In this document: piece after piece, positions 23,515-35,400 of the stretch | Layout: each line of letters starts with the position of its first letter | Position numbering within the stretch: the first letter of the stretch is position 1 | Assembly: GCF_007845675.1 (NCBI RefSeq) | Contig: NZ_VOBR01000003.1 | Coordinates: 393,862-457,861, forward strand | DNA length: 64,000 nucleotides | Source: Lentzea tibetensis | GTDB lineage: Bacteria > Actinomycetota > Actinomycetes > Mycobacteriales > Pseudonocardiaceae | Direction of reading: 5' to 3' | Program-made: the position numbers and the translations under genes | Notes under the pieces: model-generated | Told to the model about the DNA's origin: nothing | The model's database searches: none | What the model saw: only the letters and a program-made list of their open reading frames with translations

Positions 23515-23660
23515 GGTACCTGCCGGTTTCGCTGGGGCTCTCTTGGTATCTGCCGGTTTCGCCGGGCTCTTTTGGCGCCTGCCGGTTGGGCCGGTGCGCC
23601 TCTGGTATCTGCCGGTTTGGTCGGTGCTCTCTTGGTTCTGCCGGATCGTGGTGGGTCGCC
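23511..23660 (-). repeat. 30-bp tandem repeat, about 5 diverged units
   Basis: Units such as TTTTGGTACCTGCCGGTTTC plus GCTGGGGCTC (23511-23540) and TCTTGGTATCTGCCGGTTTC (23541-23560) are complements of the 5250-5606 repeat. There are fewer units here and more divergence toward 23660. Confidence 0.75.
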
Positions 23661-23700
23661 GGGTGTGCTGGCGTCGCTTCGCTCGCTCGTTCTCGGCTTA

Positions 23701-23778
23701 CGTGCCTGCAGGGCCGGGGATTGTCGGTGCTGGCTGAGAGCATCGACTCGGGGGTTCTCGCTGCCAGGGGACGCCTGC
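23701..23778 (-). repeat. Dispersed repeat module A, copy 3 (78 bp)
   Basis: The reverse complement aligns over 78 bp with 5004-5081 and 5163-5240. It lies at the far side of the tandem units, keeping the A-B-C order. No gene is seen in 23291-23957 apart from these elements. Confidence 0.78.
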
Positions 23779-23805
23779 GTGAGCGTGGCCTGGCAGCGAG
23801 CTACC

Positions 23806-23895
23806 GGGCACGTCGACACGCCGAAAAAACGCCGCGTCCCGTACACCTCAGACCCCAAAAACCCAGCCCCGACAACGCGGGTACGTCGACACGCC
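23806..23895. repeat. 17-bp direct repeat pair
   Basis: GGGCACGTCGACACGCC (23806-23822) recurs as GGGTACGTCGACACGCC (23879-23895), 73 bp apart with one difference. It lies between the mosaic repeat and the glgX stop. A 10-bp stem (CTCGCCCGAC 23901-23910, GTCGGGCGAG 23946-23955) just beyond it may help end glgX transcription. Confidence 0.55.
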
Positions 23896-23957
23896 TGAAT
23901 CTCGCCCGACCTCGTACTCGGCCGCGCCCGGCGAAGAGCGCCAACGTCGGGCGAGCG

Positions 23958-26078
<2,121 letters not shown>

Positions 26079-26168
26079 ACCTCCGATCTTGTCATCATCC
26101 ACCGACAAAAAACGCCCTACATAACCCCCTTGGACGGATGGCTGAGGGCGTTCGGAAACAATGGGCCC

Positions 26169-26972
26169 GTGGCGGACGTCGACGTGACAGATCTGGTCGT
26201 GCACATGGCGGGCGTGTCGGTCCGCCGGGGGAAGAACATCCTGGTCGGGAACATCGACTGGGCCGTTGAGCTGGACGAGCGGTGGGTGGTGCTCGGGCCG
26301 AACGGCGCGGGCAAGACCACGCTGCTCAGGCTGGCCAGTGCCGAGGTGCACCCGACCAAGGGCAAGGTGCACCTGCTCGGCGAGCGGCTCGGCAAGACCG
26401 ACATCTCGGAGCTGAAGCCGCGCATCGGGCTGTGCTCGGCTGCGCTGAACGGCCGCGTCCCGGCCGAGGAGAAGGTCGTCGACGTCGTGGTCAGCGCCGG
26501 CTACGGCGTGCTCGGCCGCTGGCGCGAGGAGTACGACCAGCTCGACACCGGCCGGGCGCGCGAGCTGCTCGGCACCCTCGGCATCGAGCACCTCGCGGAC
26601 CGCACCTACGGCACGCTGTCCGAAGGGGAGCGCAAGCGCACCCTCATCGCGCGCGCACTCATGACGGACCCGGAGATGCTGCTGCTCGACGAGCCCGCCG
26701 CCGGACTCGACCTCGGCGGCCGCGAGGACCTCGTCGCCAAGCTGTCCGAGCTGGCGATGGACCCGGACGCGCCCGCCACCGTGCTGGTGACGCACCACGT
26801 CGAGGAGATCCCGCCGGGCTTCACGCACTGCCTGCTGCTGCGCGAGGGCAGCGTCGTCGCGCAGGGCCTGCTGGACGACGTGCTGACGGAGGAGAACCTC
26901 TCCAAGACCTTCGCGCAGGACCTGGAGCTGACGCGCTCCGGCAACCGTTTCTTCGCCCGCAGGAAGGCTTGA
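26169..26972 (+). CDS. ABC transporter ATP-binding protein (YlmA-like, stand-alone)
   Basis: 267 residues from GTG 26169 (MADVDVTDLVVHMAGVSV). All ABC motifs are present: Walker A GPNGAGKTT, signature LSEGERKR, Walker B LLLDEPAAGLD and switch His in LVTHHVEE. No permease gene is adjacent; the next genes are metabolic. Single ATPases of this sort occur throughout actinobacteria, and their partners are not obvious from sequence. It is divergent from glgX, with the shared control region at 26079-26168. It is followed by a 43-bp gap and enoyl-CoA hydratase. Confidence 0.9.
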   Translation: MADVDVTDLVVHMAGVSVRRGKNILVGNIDWAVELDERWVVLGPNGAGKTTLLRLASAEVHPTKGKVHLLGERLGKTDISELKPRIGLCSAALNGRVPAEEKVVDVVVSAGYGVLGRWREEYDQLDTGRARELLGTLGIEHLADRTYGTLSEGERKRTLIARALMTDPEMLLLDEPAAGLDLGGREDLVAKLSELAMDPDAPATVLVTHHVEEIPPGFTHCLLLREGSVVAQGLLDDVLTEENLSKTFAQDLELTRSGNRFFARRKA

Positions 26973-27015
26973 GTTACCGCCAGGTAACCTGCGCGGCGAG
27001 ACCAAGGAGGAGACC

Positions 27016-27795
27016 GTGGCTGAGTTCGTCAGGCTGGAAGTCGAGGACGGGATCGGCACGATCCGGCTGGATCGCCCCCCGATGAACGCCCTGAACCGGC
27101 AGTTGCAGTCCGAGCTCGCGGCCGCCGCCAAGGAGGCGACCGACCGCTCCGACGTCTACGCCGTGATCGTCTACGGCGGCGAGAAGGTCTTCGCGGCTGG
27201 CGCGGACGTCAAGGAGTTCGCCACCATCTCGCACGCCGAGATGACGCTGCGGGCCAAGGCGCTCTCGGACGGACTCGGCGCGCTCGCGAGCGTCCCGAAG
27301 CCGACGGTCGCCGCGATCACCGGCTACGCGCTGGGCGGCGGCTTCGAGGTCGCGCTCGGCTGCGACCGTCGCATCGCCGGTGACAACGCGAAGCTCGGCC
27401 AGCCCGAGATGCTGCTCGGTCTCATCCCCGGCGGCGGCGGCACGCAGCGGCTCGCCCGCCTGGTCGGCCCCGCGAAGGCCAAGGACCTGATCTACACCGG
27501 CCGCTTCGTCGGGGCCGAGGAAGCACTGCGGATCGGCATGGTCGACGAGGTCGTCGCGCCGGACGACGTCTACCCGGCCGCGGTCCGCTGGGCGAAGCAG
27601 TTCGTCAACGGTCCGGTGCTCGCGCTCGCTGCCGCGAAGGCCGCGATCGACGGTGGCCTCGAGACCGACCTCGAGAGCGGGCTCAAGCTGGAGAGCCACC
27701 TCTTCGCGATGCTGTTCGCCACCGAGGACAAGAAGACCGGCGTCGAGTCGTTCATCGCGAACGGACCTGGAAAGGCCAAGTTCAGTGGCAACTGA
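27016..27795 (+). CDS. Enoyl-CoA hydratase/isomerase family protein
   Basis: 259 residues from GTG 27016 with an AAGGAGGAGA ribosome site. Crotonase-fold landmarks are FAAGADVKEFA (first oxyanion-hole strand), ITGYALGGGFEVALGCDRRI (second oxyanion hole), and GQPEMLLGLIPGGGGTQRL, where the catalytic Glu in PEMLLGL and the Glu region before it (ALGC) fit true hydratases. It probably hydrates 2-enoyl-CoA in fatty-acid beta-oxidation; chain-length preference cannot be read. The following methyltransferase start overlaps its last codons by 11 bp, so the two are one operon. Confidence 0.92.
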   Translation: MAEFVRLEVEDGIGTIRLDRPPMNALNRQLQSELAAAAKEATDRSDVYAVIVYGGEKVFAAGADVKEFATISHAEMTLRAKALSDGLGALASVPKPTVAAITGYALGGGFEVALGCDRRIAGDNAKLGQPEMLLGLIPGGGGTQRLARLVGPAKAKDLIYTGRFVGAEEALRIGMVDEVVAPDDVYPAAVRWAKQFVNGPVLALAAAKAAIDGGLETDLESGLKLESHLFAMLFATEDKKTGVESFIANGPGKAKFSGN

Positions 27796-28741
27796 CCCCG
27801 CACCGAACCCGCACGCGACGGCCGAGGAGATCGAGGCCGCGTGGCAGGACCCCAAGCTCGCCAACGTCCTCTACCACGACTGGGAAGCCGGGACGTACGA
27901 CGAGAAGTGGTCGATCTCGTACGACGACCGCTGCATCACCTACGCGGTGGACCGCTTCAAGGCCGTCGCCGGTGACGTCGGCCCGTACGAGCACGCGCTG
28001 GAACTGGGCTGCGGCACGGGTTTCTTCCTGCTGAACCTCATGCAGGGCGACGTGATCGAGAAGGGGTCGGTCACCGACCTCTCACCCGGCATGGTCGAGG
28101 TCGCGCTGCGCAACGCCGAGCACCTGGGCCTCCCGGTCGACGGCCGGGTCGCGGACGCCGAGCGGATCCCGTACGACGACGACACGTTCGACCTCGTCGT
28201 CGGGCACGCGGTGCTGCACCACATCCCGGACGTCCAGGCGGCGATGCGCGAGGTGCTGCGCGTGCTCAAGCCGGGTGGCAAGTTCGTGTTCGCGGGCGAT
28301 CCGACGAACATCGGCAACTTCTACGCCCGCAAGCTCGGCCAGGCGACCTGGTGGCTGACCACCAACGTCACCAAGGCGATCCCGGCGCTGAACGACTGGC
28401 GCCGTCCGCAGGAGGAGTTGGACGAGTCGTCCCGCGCCGCCGCGCTGGAAGCCGTCGTCGACCTGCACACGTTCGACCCCGCCGACCTGGAGCGGACGGC
28501 GAAGCGCGCGGGCGCGGTCGAGGTGAAGGCCGTGACGGACGAGCTGACCGCCGCGCTCTTCGGCTGGCCGGTGCGCACGTTCGAGTCCGCGGTGCCGCGC
28601 GAGAAGCTCGGCTTCAGCTGGGCGCTGTTCGCCTACCGCACGTGGCAGAACCTGTCCTGGGTGGACCAGAACGTGTTCGCCAAGGTGCTGCCGCGCGAGG
28701 TCTTCTACAACGTCTCGGTGACGGGCAAGAAGCCGCTCTGA
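27785..28741 (+). CDS. Class I SAM-dependent methyltransferase
   Basis: 318 residues from GTG 27785 (MATDPAPNPHATAEEIEAAW). Motif I is ALELGCGTGFFLL, the acidic loop TDLSPGMVEVAL, and motif IV/post-IV FDLVVGHAVLHHIPD with LRVLKPGGKFVFAG. This is a UbiE/COQ5-like fold. The roughly 120-residue C-terminal part (WRRPQEELDESSRAAALEAV onward) is specific to an actinobacterial subgroup. Substrate is unknown. The gene overlaps the enoyl-CoA hydratase by 11 bp and is followed one base later by another methyltransferase, so coexpression is expected. Confidence 0.88.
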   Translation: MATDPAPNPHATAEEIEAAWQDPKLANVLYHDWEAGTYDEKWSISYDDRCITYAVDRFKAVAGDVGPYEHALELGCGTGFFLLNLMQGDVIEKGSVTDLSPGMVEVALRNAEHLGLPVDGRVADAERIPYDDDTFDLVVGHAVLHHIPDVQAAMREVLRVLKPGGKFVFAGDPTNIGNFYARKLGQATWWLTTNVTKAIPALNDWRRPQEELDESSRAAALEAVVDLHTFDPADLERTAKRAGAVEVKAVTDELTAALFGWPVRTFESAVPREKLGFSWALFAYRTWQNLSWVDQNVFAKVLPREVFYNVSVTGKKPL

Positions 28742-28742
28742 C

Positions 28743-29906
28743 GTGGGCTACACCTTCTCGCTGGACGACGTGGCGTACCTGCGCTCCGATGCCGGGTGCG
28801 CCGCGTTGTCCGAGGTCGCGGCGCTGCCGCTGACCCCGGCGTCGCACCTGCACGACATCGGTGTCGCGCGGAAGACGTCTCCCGACCGCTTCGCCGCGCT
28901 CGTCGAGACCGTGCTGCTGCGCCGCCGTGCCCAGTCCAAACTGGACGGTGCGGATGGCTGGCTCTTCACCGACGACGCGCTCCAGCAGGCCACCGCCTCG
29001 CCCGTCGCCGGGCACCGCGCGCGGCGCTTCGCCGGACGCGACGTGCACGACGTGACGTGCTCGGTCGGCGCCGACCTGGTCGCGCTCTCGCAGGTCGCCG
29101 CGAGGTGCATCGGTTCCGACCTCGACCCGGTCCGCCTCGCCATGGCGCGCAACAACTGCGGACCCGATCAGCTCCTCCTGAAAGCCGACGCGCTGAAGCC
29201 CGCGTCGAGGGCGACGGCCGTCACCGCGGACCCCGCGCGCCGCGACTCGGCGGGCCGCCGCAAGTGGCACCCGTCGGACTTCGTGCCGCCGTTGGACGAA
29301 CTGGCGGACGCCTACGCCGGCCGCGACCTCGCCGTGAAGTGCGCACCCGGCATCGACTTCGCCGTCGCGCCGTGGGCCGACGAGGTCGAGCTCGTGTCGC
29401 TCGACGGCCAGGTGCGCGAAGCATGTTTGTGGACAAGGGGTTTGGCGACACCGGGTGTCACGCGCCGAGCCTCCGTCCTGCACGGACGAGGCGAGTGGAC
29501 GATCACCGACGCCGAGCCGGACGACTGCCCGGTGCGCGCGCCGGGGGAGTGGATCATCGATCCGGACGGCGCGGTCGTGCGGGCCGGTCTGGTGCGGCAC
29601 TACGCCGCGCGCCACGGGTTGTGGCAGCTCGACGAACGCATCGCCTACCTCAGCGGTGACACCCCGCCACCGGGCATCCGCGCGTTCCGGGTGCTCGAAC
29701 ACGCCCACTACACCGAGAAAGCGCTGCGCACGTCGCTGCGCGCACACGGCATCGGCAGGCTGGAGATCCTGGTGCGCGGCCTCGACGTGGACCCGAACAC
29801 GTTGCGCAAACGGCTCAAGCTCGCCGGGCCGGACGAGGCCACGGTCGTGCTCACCCGCATCGGCTCCCGCCCCACCGCGGTCCTCTGCCGCGCGACCAGG
29901 ACGTGA
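28743..29906 (+). CDS. SAM-dependent methyltransferase with THUMP-like C-terminal domain
   Basis: 387 residues from GTG 28743, one base after the previous stop. The N-terminal helical region (LDDVAYLRSDAGCAALSEVA) is followed by a Rossmann-type core (VHDVTCSVGADLVALSQVAA, IGSDLDPVRLAMARNN, VTADPARR with the DPAR motif), then a beta-rich middle and a THUMP-like C-terminal domain ending in TVVLTRIGSRPTAVLC. The composition is that of a known actinobacterial methyltransferase family with RNA-binding-type features. An RNA or tRNA substrate is a reasonable inference but is not shown. Full length. Confidence 0.85.
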   Translation: MGYTFSLDDVAYLRSDAGCAALSEVAALPLTPASHLHDIGVARKTSPDRFAALVETVLLRRRAQSKLDGADGWLFTDDALQQATASPVAGHRARRFAGRDVHDVTCSVGADLVALSQVAARCIGSDLDPVRLAMARNNCGPDQLLLKADALKPASRATAVTADPARRDSAGRRKWHPSDFVPPLDELADAYAGRDLAVKCAPGIDFAVAPWADEVELVSLDGQVREACLWTRGLATPGVTRRASVLHGRGEWTITDAEPDDCPVRAPGEWIIDPDGAVVRAGLVRHYAARHGLWQLDERIAYLSGDTPPPGIRAFRVLEHAHYTEKALRTSLRAHGIGRLEILVRGLDVDPNTLRKRLKLAGPDEATVVLTRIGSRPTAVLCRATRT

Positions 29907-30012
29907 GAGCGCTCCCACCAACGGAATATTACGTAGTGGATGCGCAGCGACACCAGGCGTAATGTGCAGGGCAGCCCCCAGTGCCGCCGCCCGCTGCGAG
30001 CAAGAGGCACCC

Positions 30013-30834
30013 ATGCCGAAATGCATGCGATCAACGAGGATCGCAGTGCACTGTTGGGACCGGTTGACCGGCGATGCCATCGCCAGCTGGCTGGACGCAC
30101 TGCCCGGCTGGTTGGTGGTGGGCACGACTGTCGCGGTCGACGACTTCGTTCTGCTGTGCCGGTTGCGGCCGCCTGATGTGGCCGTGTGCCAGCTCGAACC
30201 GGTGGAGCTGGGCCTGCCCCGGCTGCTCAGCCGCACGCTGCCCGGCCTCCACGTGATCGGGATCTGCCCGGAGTTCCGCGACGAGGACGAGATGCTGCTG
30301 CGGGCATCCGGTGTGCATCAGGTGGTCTGCGTGCGCGGCGGGCTCGCCTCGTTGCGCGCGGCGCTGGACCGGGCGTGGGTTGGTCGCGCTCCCGCGTCCG
30401 CGCCGGGTGCGCTGACCGATCGCGAGCTCGAGGTGCTCGCGCTGGTCTGCATCGGGCTCACGGCCGCGGAGCTGGGCGACAAGCTGCGGCTCAGCCCGCA
30501 CACCGTGGTCAACCACAAGCGCCGCATCTTCGGGAAGCTCGGCGTGCAGAGCAGGGCGCAGGCCGCGGCCGAGGCGACCCGGCTGGGCCTGATCCGGCCC
30601 AACGGCCACGTGCCCGGCGTGCGCGTCCGCCCGGAAGCGGCACCTGCGCTGACCCATCGCGACCACGACATCCTCGCGTCCATCGCGCGCGGCGAGTCCG
30701 TCCGGCAGACCGCGCAAGCGCTTGGTATCGCCGTCAAGACCGTGGAGGCCGAACAACATCAACTGTTCGTGAAACTGCGCGTGCACAACCGCGCGCAGGC
30801 GCTGACGGAGGCGCAGAGGCTCGGGCTGGCCTAG
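30013..30834 (+). CDS. LuxR-type regulator with two tandem HTH domains
   Basis: 273 residues from ATG 30013. Residues 1-130 resemble a degenerate receiver-like domain without the usual phospho-acceptor pattern. Two LuxR-type HTH units follow: LTDRELEVLALVCIGLTAAE with LSPHTVVNHKRRIFGKLGV, and LTHRDHDILASIARGESVRQ with IAVKTVEAEQHQLFVKLRV. Both units end with an R-AQA-EA-RLGL pattern, so they are a tandem duplication. The first retains the canonical ELEVLALV core, the second is diverged. The target genes are unknown; the peroxidase gene lies 69 bp downstream. Confidence 0.85.
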   Translation: MPKCMRSTRIAVHCWDRLTGDAIASWLDALPGWLVVGTTVAVDDFVLLCRLRPPDVAVCQLEPVELGLPRLLSRTLPGLHVIGICPEFRDEDEMLLRASGVHQVVCVRGGLASLRAALDRAWVGRAPASAPGALTDRELEVLALVCIGLTAAELGDKLRLSPHTVVNHKRRIFGKLGVQSRAQAAAEATRLGLIRPNGHVPGVRVRPEAAPALTHRDHDILASIARGESVRQTAQALGIAVKTVEAEQHQLFVKLRVHNRAQALTEAQRLGLA

Positions 30835-30853
30835 GAGTTTCTCGTCCTCCTAG
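30831..30853 (+). terminator. Short hairpin after the LuxR-type gene
   Basis: CTAGGAG (30831-30837) and CTCCTAG (30847-30853) make a 7-bp stem overlapping the stop codon, followed by TGTTTGTTC. It is a modest terminator candidate. Confidence 0.4.
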
Positions 30854-30903
30854 TGTTTGTTCGTCCGTGTCACGTGGACGATTGGTCTGGACAATCTCCA
30901 GCC

Positions 30904-32430
30904 ATGGGCAATCTGACCAGACGGAGATTCCTGGGAGGCTTCACCGCGGGCGCCGCAGGCGCCATCGCGATGAGACCTTCTTCAGCCGTCGCCGATGTCA
31001 CGGCACCAGCGACGTCGCCGAGGTTCTTCGGCCGGATGTTCCAGCTTCCCCCGTTCGCCGAGAACACCCCGCGCGTGCAGGAGGCGTTGCGGGCGTTCGG
31101 CGCTCCGGGCGGGATCCTGGACGCGAAGGACCCGTTGCACGAGGGACCGATCCGACTCATCACCAACCCCGAGCTGAGCCCGAACAACCGGGACAACCCG
31201 TTCCACACCGCGGGTACGACGTTCCTCGGGCAGTTCGTCGACCACGACTTCACGTTCGACCTCGGTTCGCGGCTGGCGGTGCCCGCGGTGCCGGAGCAGT
31301 CGCCGAACACGAGGAACCCCACGCTCTCACTGGACTCCGTGTACGGCGGCGGGCCGACGGCCACTCCGCAGCTGTACGAAACGGCCGACCGCGCCAAGCT
31401 GCGCGTCGAGAGCGGCGGCGCCTTCGAGGACGTGCCGCGCCGCGCGGACGGGGTGGCGATCATCGCCGACCCGCGCAACGACGAGAACCTGATCATCTCC
31501 GGTCTGCAGGCCGCGTTCCTCAAGTTCCACAACAACGTCGTCGACCGGCTGCGCTCGCAGGGCGTGCCGAACGATCGCGTGTTCGAGGAGGCTCAGCGTC
31601 TGGTCATCTGGCACTACCAGTGGATCGTGGTGCACGAGCTGTTGCCGCAGCTCGTCGGTCACGGCATCGCGCTGGACGTGCTGACGCACGGCAGGCGGTA
31701 CTTCCGGCCGCGGCCCGGCCAGCACTTCATGCCCGTCGAGTTCCAGGGCGCGTGCTACCGGTTCGGGCACAGCATGGTCCGCCCGTCGTACCGGGCGAAC
31801 CTCAAGGGCGACGTCGGCGGCACACCGTTCTTCGCCTTCATCTTCGACCCGGCGGGCGAGGGACAGGCCGACCCGGTGGATCTGCGCGGAGGACGGCGGG
31901 CGCGCAGGCGTTTCATCGGCTGGCAGACGTTCTTCGACTTCGGCGACGGTCAGGTGAAGCCGAACAAGCGGATCGACACGAAGATCTCGACGCCGCTGTT
32001 CCGGTTGCCGCTGGGCGCGATCGCGTCCGGCGACCCGCCGACGTCGCTGCCGCAGCGCAACCTGTTGCGGCACCTCACGTGGTCGCTGCCGTCCGGTCAG
32101 GCGATCGCGAAGGCGATGGGGATTCCCGTGCTGGGAGCGGACGTCTTCCCCGAGCTGCGGCAGTTCGGCGTGGGACTCGAGGCCAGCACACCGCTCTGGT
32201 ACTACACGCTGAAGGAGGCCGAGTTCCTCGGTGACGGCATCTCGCTGGCGGGATCGGGCGCCCGGCTGGTCGCCGAGGTCTTCGTCGCCATGCTGCAGCT
32301 GGACCCGGACTCGTACCTGTCGGTGAACCCCGGCTGGAAGCCGACCCTGCCAAGCCGCCGCGCCGGCGACTTCGCGATGGTCGACCTGCTGCGCTTCGCA
32401 CAGGTCGATCCGTCGAGCCGCGGCCAGTAG
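30904..32430 (+). CDS. Haem peroxidase (animal-type family), Tat-exported
   Basis: 508 residues from ATG 30904 (MGNLTRRRFLGGFTAGAAG). The twin-Arg motif TRRRFLGG and the following hydrophobic stretch indicate Tat export, suited to a folded haem enzyme. The catalytic region QFVDHDFTFDLG carries the distal His, and FGHSMVRPSYR the proximal His of the animal haem peroxidase superfamily. The Arg of the distal site and the Asn ligand pattern fit bacterial peroxidases of this group. The substrate is unknown. It ends at a strong bidirectional hairpin. An upstream in-frame start at 30853 would hide the Tat motif behind 17 residues and is rejected. Confidence 0.92.
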   Translation: MGNLTRRRFLGGFTAGAAGAIAMRPSSAVADVTAPATSPRFFGRMFQLPPFAENTPRVQEALRAFGAPGGILDAKDPLHEGPIRLITNPELSPNNRDNPFHTAGTTFLGQFVDHDFTFDLGSRLAVPAVPEQSPNTRNPTLSLDSVYGGGPTATPQLYETADRAKLRVESGGAFEDVPRRADGVAIIADPRNDENLIISGLQAAFLKFHNNVVDRLRSQGVPNDRVFEEAQRLVIWHYQWIVVHELLPQLVGHGIALDVLTHGRRYFRPRPGQHFMPVEFQGACYRFGHSMVRPSYRANLKGDVGGTPFFAFIFDPAGEGQADPVDLRGGRRARRRFIGWQTFFDFGDGQVKPNKRIDTKISTPLFRLPLGAIASGDPPTSLPQRNLLRHLTWSLPSGQAIAKAMGIPVLGADVFPELRQFGVGLEASTPLWYYTLKEAEFLGDGISLAGSGARLVAEVFVAMLQLDPDSYLSVNPGWKPTLPSRRAGDFAMVDLLRFAQVDPSSRGQ

Positions 32431-32442
32431 GGGTAAAGGGGT

Positions 32443-32484
32443 CGTGAGTGGTTGGGGTCGTTGCGGCAACCCCAACCACTCACG
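32443..32484. terminator. Bidirectional terminator
   Basis: CGTGAGTGGTTGGGGT (32443-32458) and ACCCCAACCACTCACG (32469-32484) form a perfect 16-bp stem with a 10-base loop. It lies between the convergent peroxidase and GH92 genes and can serve both. Confidence 0.85.
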
Positions 32485-32492
32485 GCTGTTCC

Positions 32493-35400
32493 CTACGCGG
32501 TGGCCACCGCGAAGACGTGCAGGTCCTCGTCGGTGGGCAGCGTGACGCTCCTGAGCTGCTTGCCCTCGGGGACGGTGTACGTCTTGGTGGCGAGGATGTG
32601 CGTCGCCACCTTCTCGTTGCCGCCGCCCAACTGGTTGCGGTACGGCGTGTTCGCGACGATCACGTTGCCGTACGACGGGGTCTGCTGGCCGCCGCCGAGC
32701 GTCCAGTCGCTGAACCCGAGCTCGATCGTCGCCGTGGTGCCGTCGGTGAACGTCACGGTGGCGGTCTTCACCCGCGCGCCGTTCGTGGCGGAACCGACGA
32801 ACGCCAGCTTCGTGCCGGTGACGTCGATCCGCTGACCGGCGGCCTCGGCGTTGTCCGGCCTGCCAGGGGGCGAGCTGGGCCAGGTGAACGTCAGGCCGTC
32901 CACCGTGCTCGTGCCGCCCGGCTTCAGCCCCGCGGCCGCCAGTGCCTGCCGCGAGTAGCTGTAGCCGCCGCCGTCGAAGTCACCCTCGCCGGTCTCGTCG
33001 TCGGACGCGCCGACGTTGTTGACCGCGGCGAGCAGGCTGCCCTCCGGCGCGACCTTCACCGTCAGCGGGATCACGACCGGCTTCGCCCCCTCGACGTTCA
33101 CCGTGACCGTCGCGGAGTAGAACCCTTGCGCCGCAGCGGGAGCCGCGGTGATCGTGAAGTCCGCGGGCACCGGTCCGGACGCCGGGCTGAACGTCAGCCC
33201 CTCCTGGCCGGTGATCGTGTACGTCACCTTCGGGTCGCCGTCGTACAGCTTCTTGGCGGTCACCTTGGCGTTCAGCGTGCCGCCCGGCGTGACGGTCGGG
33301 CTGCCCGGCACGACCTCCAGGAAGTACGGCTGGTCGTGCTTGATCGGCTGCTCGCCCTCGCGGAACGACGGCGGCGCGTCCGACGCGGCCGAGCCCCACG
33401 CCTTGTTCGGCGTGGCACCGAGCGTGAAGTCGAGCCTCCCGCCGCGCTCCACGAAGGACTCCGGCAGCCAGGTCTTGGTCGTGGCGCGACCGTTGACCTT
33501 CAACGACTGCACGAACTTCGTCTTCGCGTTCGCCTGCGGCGCGGTGATCGTGATGTCCTTGCCGTGCCCGCGGTTGATCTTGACGGACGTGAACAGCGGG
33601 CTGCCGACGGCGAGCTCGGCGCGGGCCGGAACCTGCGGGTAGAAGCCCATCGTGGCGAACACGTACCAGGACGACATGGCGCCGAGGTCGTCGTTGCCGG
33701 GGATGCCGCCGGACTGCGTCGTCCACAGCGTGTTGACGACCTCGCGAACGGTCTCCTGCGCCTTGTACGGCTGGCCGGTGTAGTTGTAGATCCACGGCAC
33801 GTTCAGCGACGGTTCGTTGTCCAGCTCGGACTTCTCGTCGCCCGCCTTGGACAGCGCCCAGCTGCCGTCGGCGTTGTGGAAGAAGTCGTCGAGCCGCTTG
33901 TTCGTGCGCTCGACGCCGCCCAGCGACTCGACGAGACCCGCCACGTTGTGCGGGACCATCCAGGTGTACTGGGCGCTGCTGCCCTCGACGAACCCGTTTC
34001 CGGTGCCCGGCGTGAAGTTCGGGACCCACGAGCCGTCCGCGTTGCGGTTGCGGATGTAGCCGCCGGTGCCGTGCGCGACCGGGTCGAAGTTGTTCTGCCA
34101 CCACTGCGACCGGGCGGCGAACTCCTTCTCGGTCCTGCGGTCGCCGGTGCGCGCGGCGAGCTGGCTGAGCGCGAAGTCCGCGCCGGACATCTCCAGCGTC
34201 TCGGCCGCACCGCCCCACGCGTTGGAGATGGACGGCATGTACTGGTGCTTCAGGTACTTGTCGAGCGACGGCCGCTGGCCGACCGACATGACGGCCCAGC
34301 CGTCCTTGCTCAGGTCGAACTTCGTCGGCACCTTCGCCGCCTGCACCAACGACTTCAGCGCGGTGCGCGCGTCGTACCGGTCACCGCCGAACGCCAGGAT
34401 GCCCGCGAGCGCCTGCGCCGACGGGTCGCCGTTCATGACGTGCGTGCCGCCGTTGTTGTGCGACCAGCGGTCCCACACGCCGCCGTTCTGCTCGGCCTGG
34501 TTCAGCAGTGACTGCGCCATGTCCGAGCCGATCTCCGGCTCCAGCAGCGTCACCAGCTGCACCTGCGAGCGGTAGGCGTCCCAGCCGGAGAACGTGCCGT
34601 ACTGGGCCTTCTGCCGCCTGGTGACCTGCTTCGGCTTGCCGTCGAAGCCCGCGTACTGGCCGTTGACATCGCTGAAGAGGTTGGGGTGCAACAGGGAGTG
34701 GTACAGCGCGGTGTAGAACTTGGTGCGCTCGTCATCGGAGCCGCCGCCGACCTCGATGCGCCTGAGCTGCTTCTGCCACGCGCGGTACGCGTTGTCCCTC
34801 ATGTCCTCGATGGACTGGTTCTTGTTCTCCGCCTTGAGGTTCGCCTTCGCGTTCTCCAGGCTGACGTACGAGATGCCGATCTTCACGCCGACCGTCGAGC
34901 CGGGCGCGAAGCCGAGATAGCCGCCAGAACCCTTGCCCAGCACCGGCCAGCCGTTCGTGCCGTACGTGGTGCCGCCCTGCGAGGCGGTGCTGCCGGGGGT
35001 GACAACGTTGTCCTGGTAAGTGCCGACAGACGTGAACGGCTGGTCGAACTCCGCCACGAAGTGCAGCGTGTAGTAGCTGCGCCTGCCGACCTGGTTGATG
35101 TAGCCGCAGAAGTTGCCACTGGTGACGCTGCCGGTGACGGTCTTGTTGGCCTGGTCGATCGTCGTCTGCGCGTCGCTGCTGCCGACCTGCGATTTGGACG
35201 TGTTGATGAGCATCGTGGCCGGCTTGTCCGCGGGGAACGTGAACCGGCCCGCGCCGGTGCGTTCGGTCGCGGACAGCTCGACCTGCGCGCCGGACTTGAG
35301 CTTCACGTCGTACCGGCCGGGCTTGGCGACCTCGTCGGCGTGGGCGAAGTCGCTGGCGTAGACCTCGTCCTTCGCGTCGGTCGTCGGGCTCGTCGTGACG

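Noticed and set aside
23229-23858. A reverse 209-residue frame similar to the 5155-5904 frame
   Set aside because: The similarity comes from shared DNA repeats. It also overlaps the cdo leader peptide and changes frame relative to the repeat.
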